A DNA stretch of 64,000 nt from SKHV01 sp963678565 (lineage in GTDB: Bacteria > Bacteroidota > Bacteroidia > Bacteroidales > Prolixibacteraceae). The notes under the pieces are model-generated. The model worked only from the letters and a program-made list of their open reading frames with translations, was not told where the DNA came from and did no database searches. Positions 62,593 through 64,000 of this stretch are shown one piece after another (position 1 is the first letter of the stretch; each line of letters begins with the position of its first letter). A program made the translations under genes and the position numbers. The DNA is taken from positions 1,178,001-1,242,000 of the forward strand of contig OY782875.1 of NCBI GenBank assembly GCA_963678565.1, read 5' to 3'.

Positions 62593-63941
62593 AAAGCAAC
62601 CTCCTCTGAAACTTCAGCCAATTCGCCTTCTAACGAAAGTGGGCTTGCCTGTGTTACTTTAACTTTTACAATTTGACCAAGTAACGATGGATCTTTCTTG
62701 TTTAGTCTAATGATAAGTTTTCCTTCTGTTAAACCATTTGAGTTGCCTGTTTTACGATCGTTTCCTGTAATCAAAACCGAAACTGTTTTGCCAACTAATT
62801 GCTTGTTGTGCACAAATGAAACAGCTCCTAATTTATCTGATAAGGTATGAAAACGCTCTTTTTTTACAGCTTGATCAACAGTATCTTCCCAACGATAGCT
62901 TGCGGCACCCGGACGAGGAGAGTACATGGCAATGTAGGCCATATTAAATTTGAATTCATCCATTGCCAACATGGTGTTATGAAATTGCTCGTCGGTTTCT
63001 CCCGTAAATCCAACAATTATGTCGGTAAATAAGGTTGCAGTCGGTAATAAAGTTCGAATATCGTTTACAATTTCGCGGTATTTTTGCATGGAATGTCGAC
63101 GATTCATTTTGATCAACATTTTCTCATCGCCCGATTGCATTGGTAAGTGAATTTGTTTTGCCAAACAATCGTATTTAGCAATAGTTTCAATTACATCGCG
63201 CGTCATATCATGAGGATGTGGAGAGGTGAAATAGGTCCAGAATTGTTTTCCTGATTGATCTCCGTATTGTCCAATTTTATCTAATAATTGAGCAAAAGTT
63301 ACTTCTTCTCCTTTTTTATCTAAACCATAAGAGTTTACATTTTGGCCTAATAAGGTAATTGATTTATAGCCTTGATCAATCAATGATTTTACTTCATCAA
63401 CAATTTCATTTGATGGTCGAGAAACTTCTCTTCCGCGTGTGTAAGGAACTGCACAAAAAGTACAAAACTTATCACATCCATTCTGAATTGGAACAAAAGC
63501 CTCAAATTTATTCGTGTATTTAGGCTTCACATTCCAAAGCTGAAAAATATTTTGATTGTCGGGCATGTTGGGCGCTGCAATTTTCAAGCTATGTGGACTT
63601 ACCACCCCGTATGATTTTAGCATCTCTGGAAATTGTGAAAGTTCACTCATTGGAAAAACAAAGTCGAATAATTTCAAGAATTTCTCACGGTCGGCCGGCA
63701 ATACGCAACCCGATACAAATGTGATTAAATTCTTTTTGTTCTTCCACTTGTTCCATTGTCCAATTTTTGAGTACACTTTATCAATAGGTTTTTGTCGAAC
63801 CGAGCAAGCAATCATGCCCAAAATATTAGCTTCCTCTTCGTTAGGAGTAAACTCATAGCCCATCTGCTCCATAACTGCTTTCACTCGCTCGCCATCTGAG
63901 ATATTCATCTGGCAGCCTAATATGATTAAGTGGTATTTCAT
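62589..63941 (-). CDS. divergent MiaB-like radical SAM methylthiotransferase
   Basis: 450 residues from the ATG at 63941 (MKYHLIILGCQMNIS); the in-frame ATG at 63983 would add 14 unconserved residues. N-terminal cluster cysteines are C10, C46 and C79. The radical SAM motif is NGCDKFCTFCAVPYTRGREV, and a TRAM domain (VSVLITGNDRKTGNSNGLTE) ends the protein. Family members add a methylthio group to i6A37 of tRNAs. The NTCS-like motif reads IACSVR and the third cluster region VSGCVLPADREKFLKLFDFV departs from canonical Bacteroidota MiaB, so it may be a second methylthiotransferase with another substrate. It is 4 nt overlapped with mtaB downstream. Confidence 0.88.
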   Translation of the reverse strand: MKYHLIILGCQMNISDGERVKAVMEQMGYEFTPNEEEANILGMIACSVRQKPIDKVYSKIGQWNKWKNKKNLITFVSGCVLPADREKFLKLFDFVFPMSELSQFPEMLKSYGVVSPHSLKIAAPNMPDNQNIFQLWNVKPKYTNKFEAFVPIQNGCDKFCTFCAVPYTRGREVSRPSNEIVDEVKSLIDQGYKSITLLGQNVNSYGLDKKGEEVTFAQLLDKIGQYGDQSGKQFWTYFTSPHPHDMTRDVIETIAKYDCLAKQIHLPMQSGDEKMLIKMNRRHSMQKYREIVNDIRTLLPTATLFTDIIVGFTGETDEQFHNTMLAMDEFKFNMAYIAMYSPRPGAASYRWEDTVDQAVKKERFHTLSDKLGAVSFVHNKQLVGKTVSVLITGNDRKTGNSNGLTEGKLIIRLNKKDPSLLGQIVKVKVTQASPLSLEGELAEVSEEVAL

Positions 63942-64000
63942 TTTGATATGTTTCAAAAAATTAATTAAAAATATACTTCGCAATGCATTTGTTCGCGGTC

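Overview
The window reads as chromosomal DNA of a member of the Bacteroidota, probably an anaerobic or facultative marine member of Bacteroidia (Marinilabiliales-like). The evidence is low GC, a SusC/SusD pair, FAS1 lipoproteins, type IX secretion (T9SS, Por-type) C-terminal tails, TAnnTTTG promoter elements, DUF2795 and DUF5606 proteins and a HydG-type maturase. No rRNA, tRNA, CRISPR array, insertion sequence, integrase or phage gene was seen. Both window ends are cut: the left end inside a FAS1 gene, the right end just upstream of a MiaB-like gene. The order-level placement is inference.

Region 1 (1-18.5 kb, all + strand) is a polysaccharide utilization locus aimed at rhamnogalacturonan/pectin. 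It holds two FAS1 (fasciclin) proteins, a SusC-type TonB-dependent transporter, its SusD-type lipoprotein and a large T9SS-secreted protein with repeated Ig-like segments. After a terminator and a 430-bp gap come two tandem PL11 rhamnogalacturonan lyases, both with T9SS tails. The first lyase also carries a long autotransporter-type beta-strand repeat region. A perfect 42-nt palindrome closes the locus. Related genes lie elsewhere in the window: a CE8 pectinesterase (48.0-51.3 kb), a DUF4861 protein (59 kb) and a DUF6807 protein (22.3 kb).

Region 2 (18.5-42 kb) is mostly housekeeping in short, often convergent units: cob(I)alamin adenosyltransferase, RecG, a CLC-F-type fluoride antiporter, an Rrf2 regulator, TypA/BipA, an OmpA/PorT-like barrel, an ECF sigma factor, a BtuB-like receptor, DUF5606, a retropepsin-like/RimK fusion, FabI, a CPBP protease, a U32 (RlhA-like) protein, DUF721/RecF and a HydG-like radical SAM enzyme.

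Region 3 (42-57.2 kb) is rich in envelope genes. Two separate MBOAT + SGNH/AlgX-like O-acylation pairs lie on opposite strands. Between them are a PhnA-like protein, an S9 peptidase lipoprotein, the CE8 esterase, a lipid-linked sugar phosphotransferase and a diacylglycerol-kinase-family enzyme.

Region 4 (57.2-64 kb) holds an isochorismatase-like hydrolase, a YitT-family membrane protein, the DUF4861 protein, a soluble histidine kinase, and MtaB overlapping a divergent MiaB-like methylthiotransferase.

The leads most worth a second look are the PL11/beta-repeat fusion, the FAS1 pair feeding a SusCD system, the HydG homologue with an altered C-terminal cysteine motif, the DUF6807/CLC-F coupling, and the duplicated O-acylation cassettes, one of which starts both genes with TTG.
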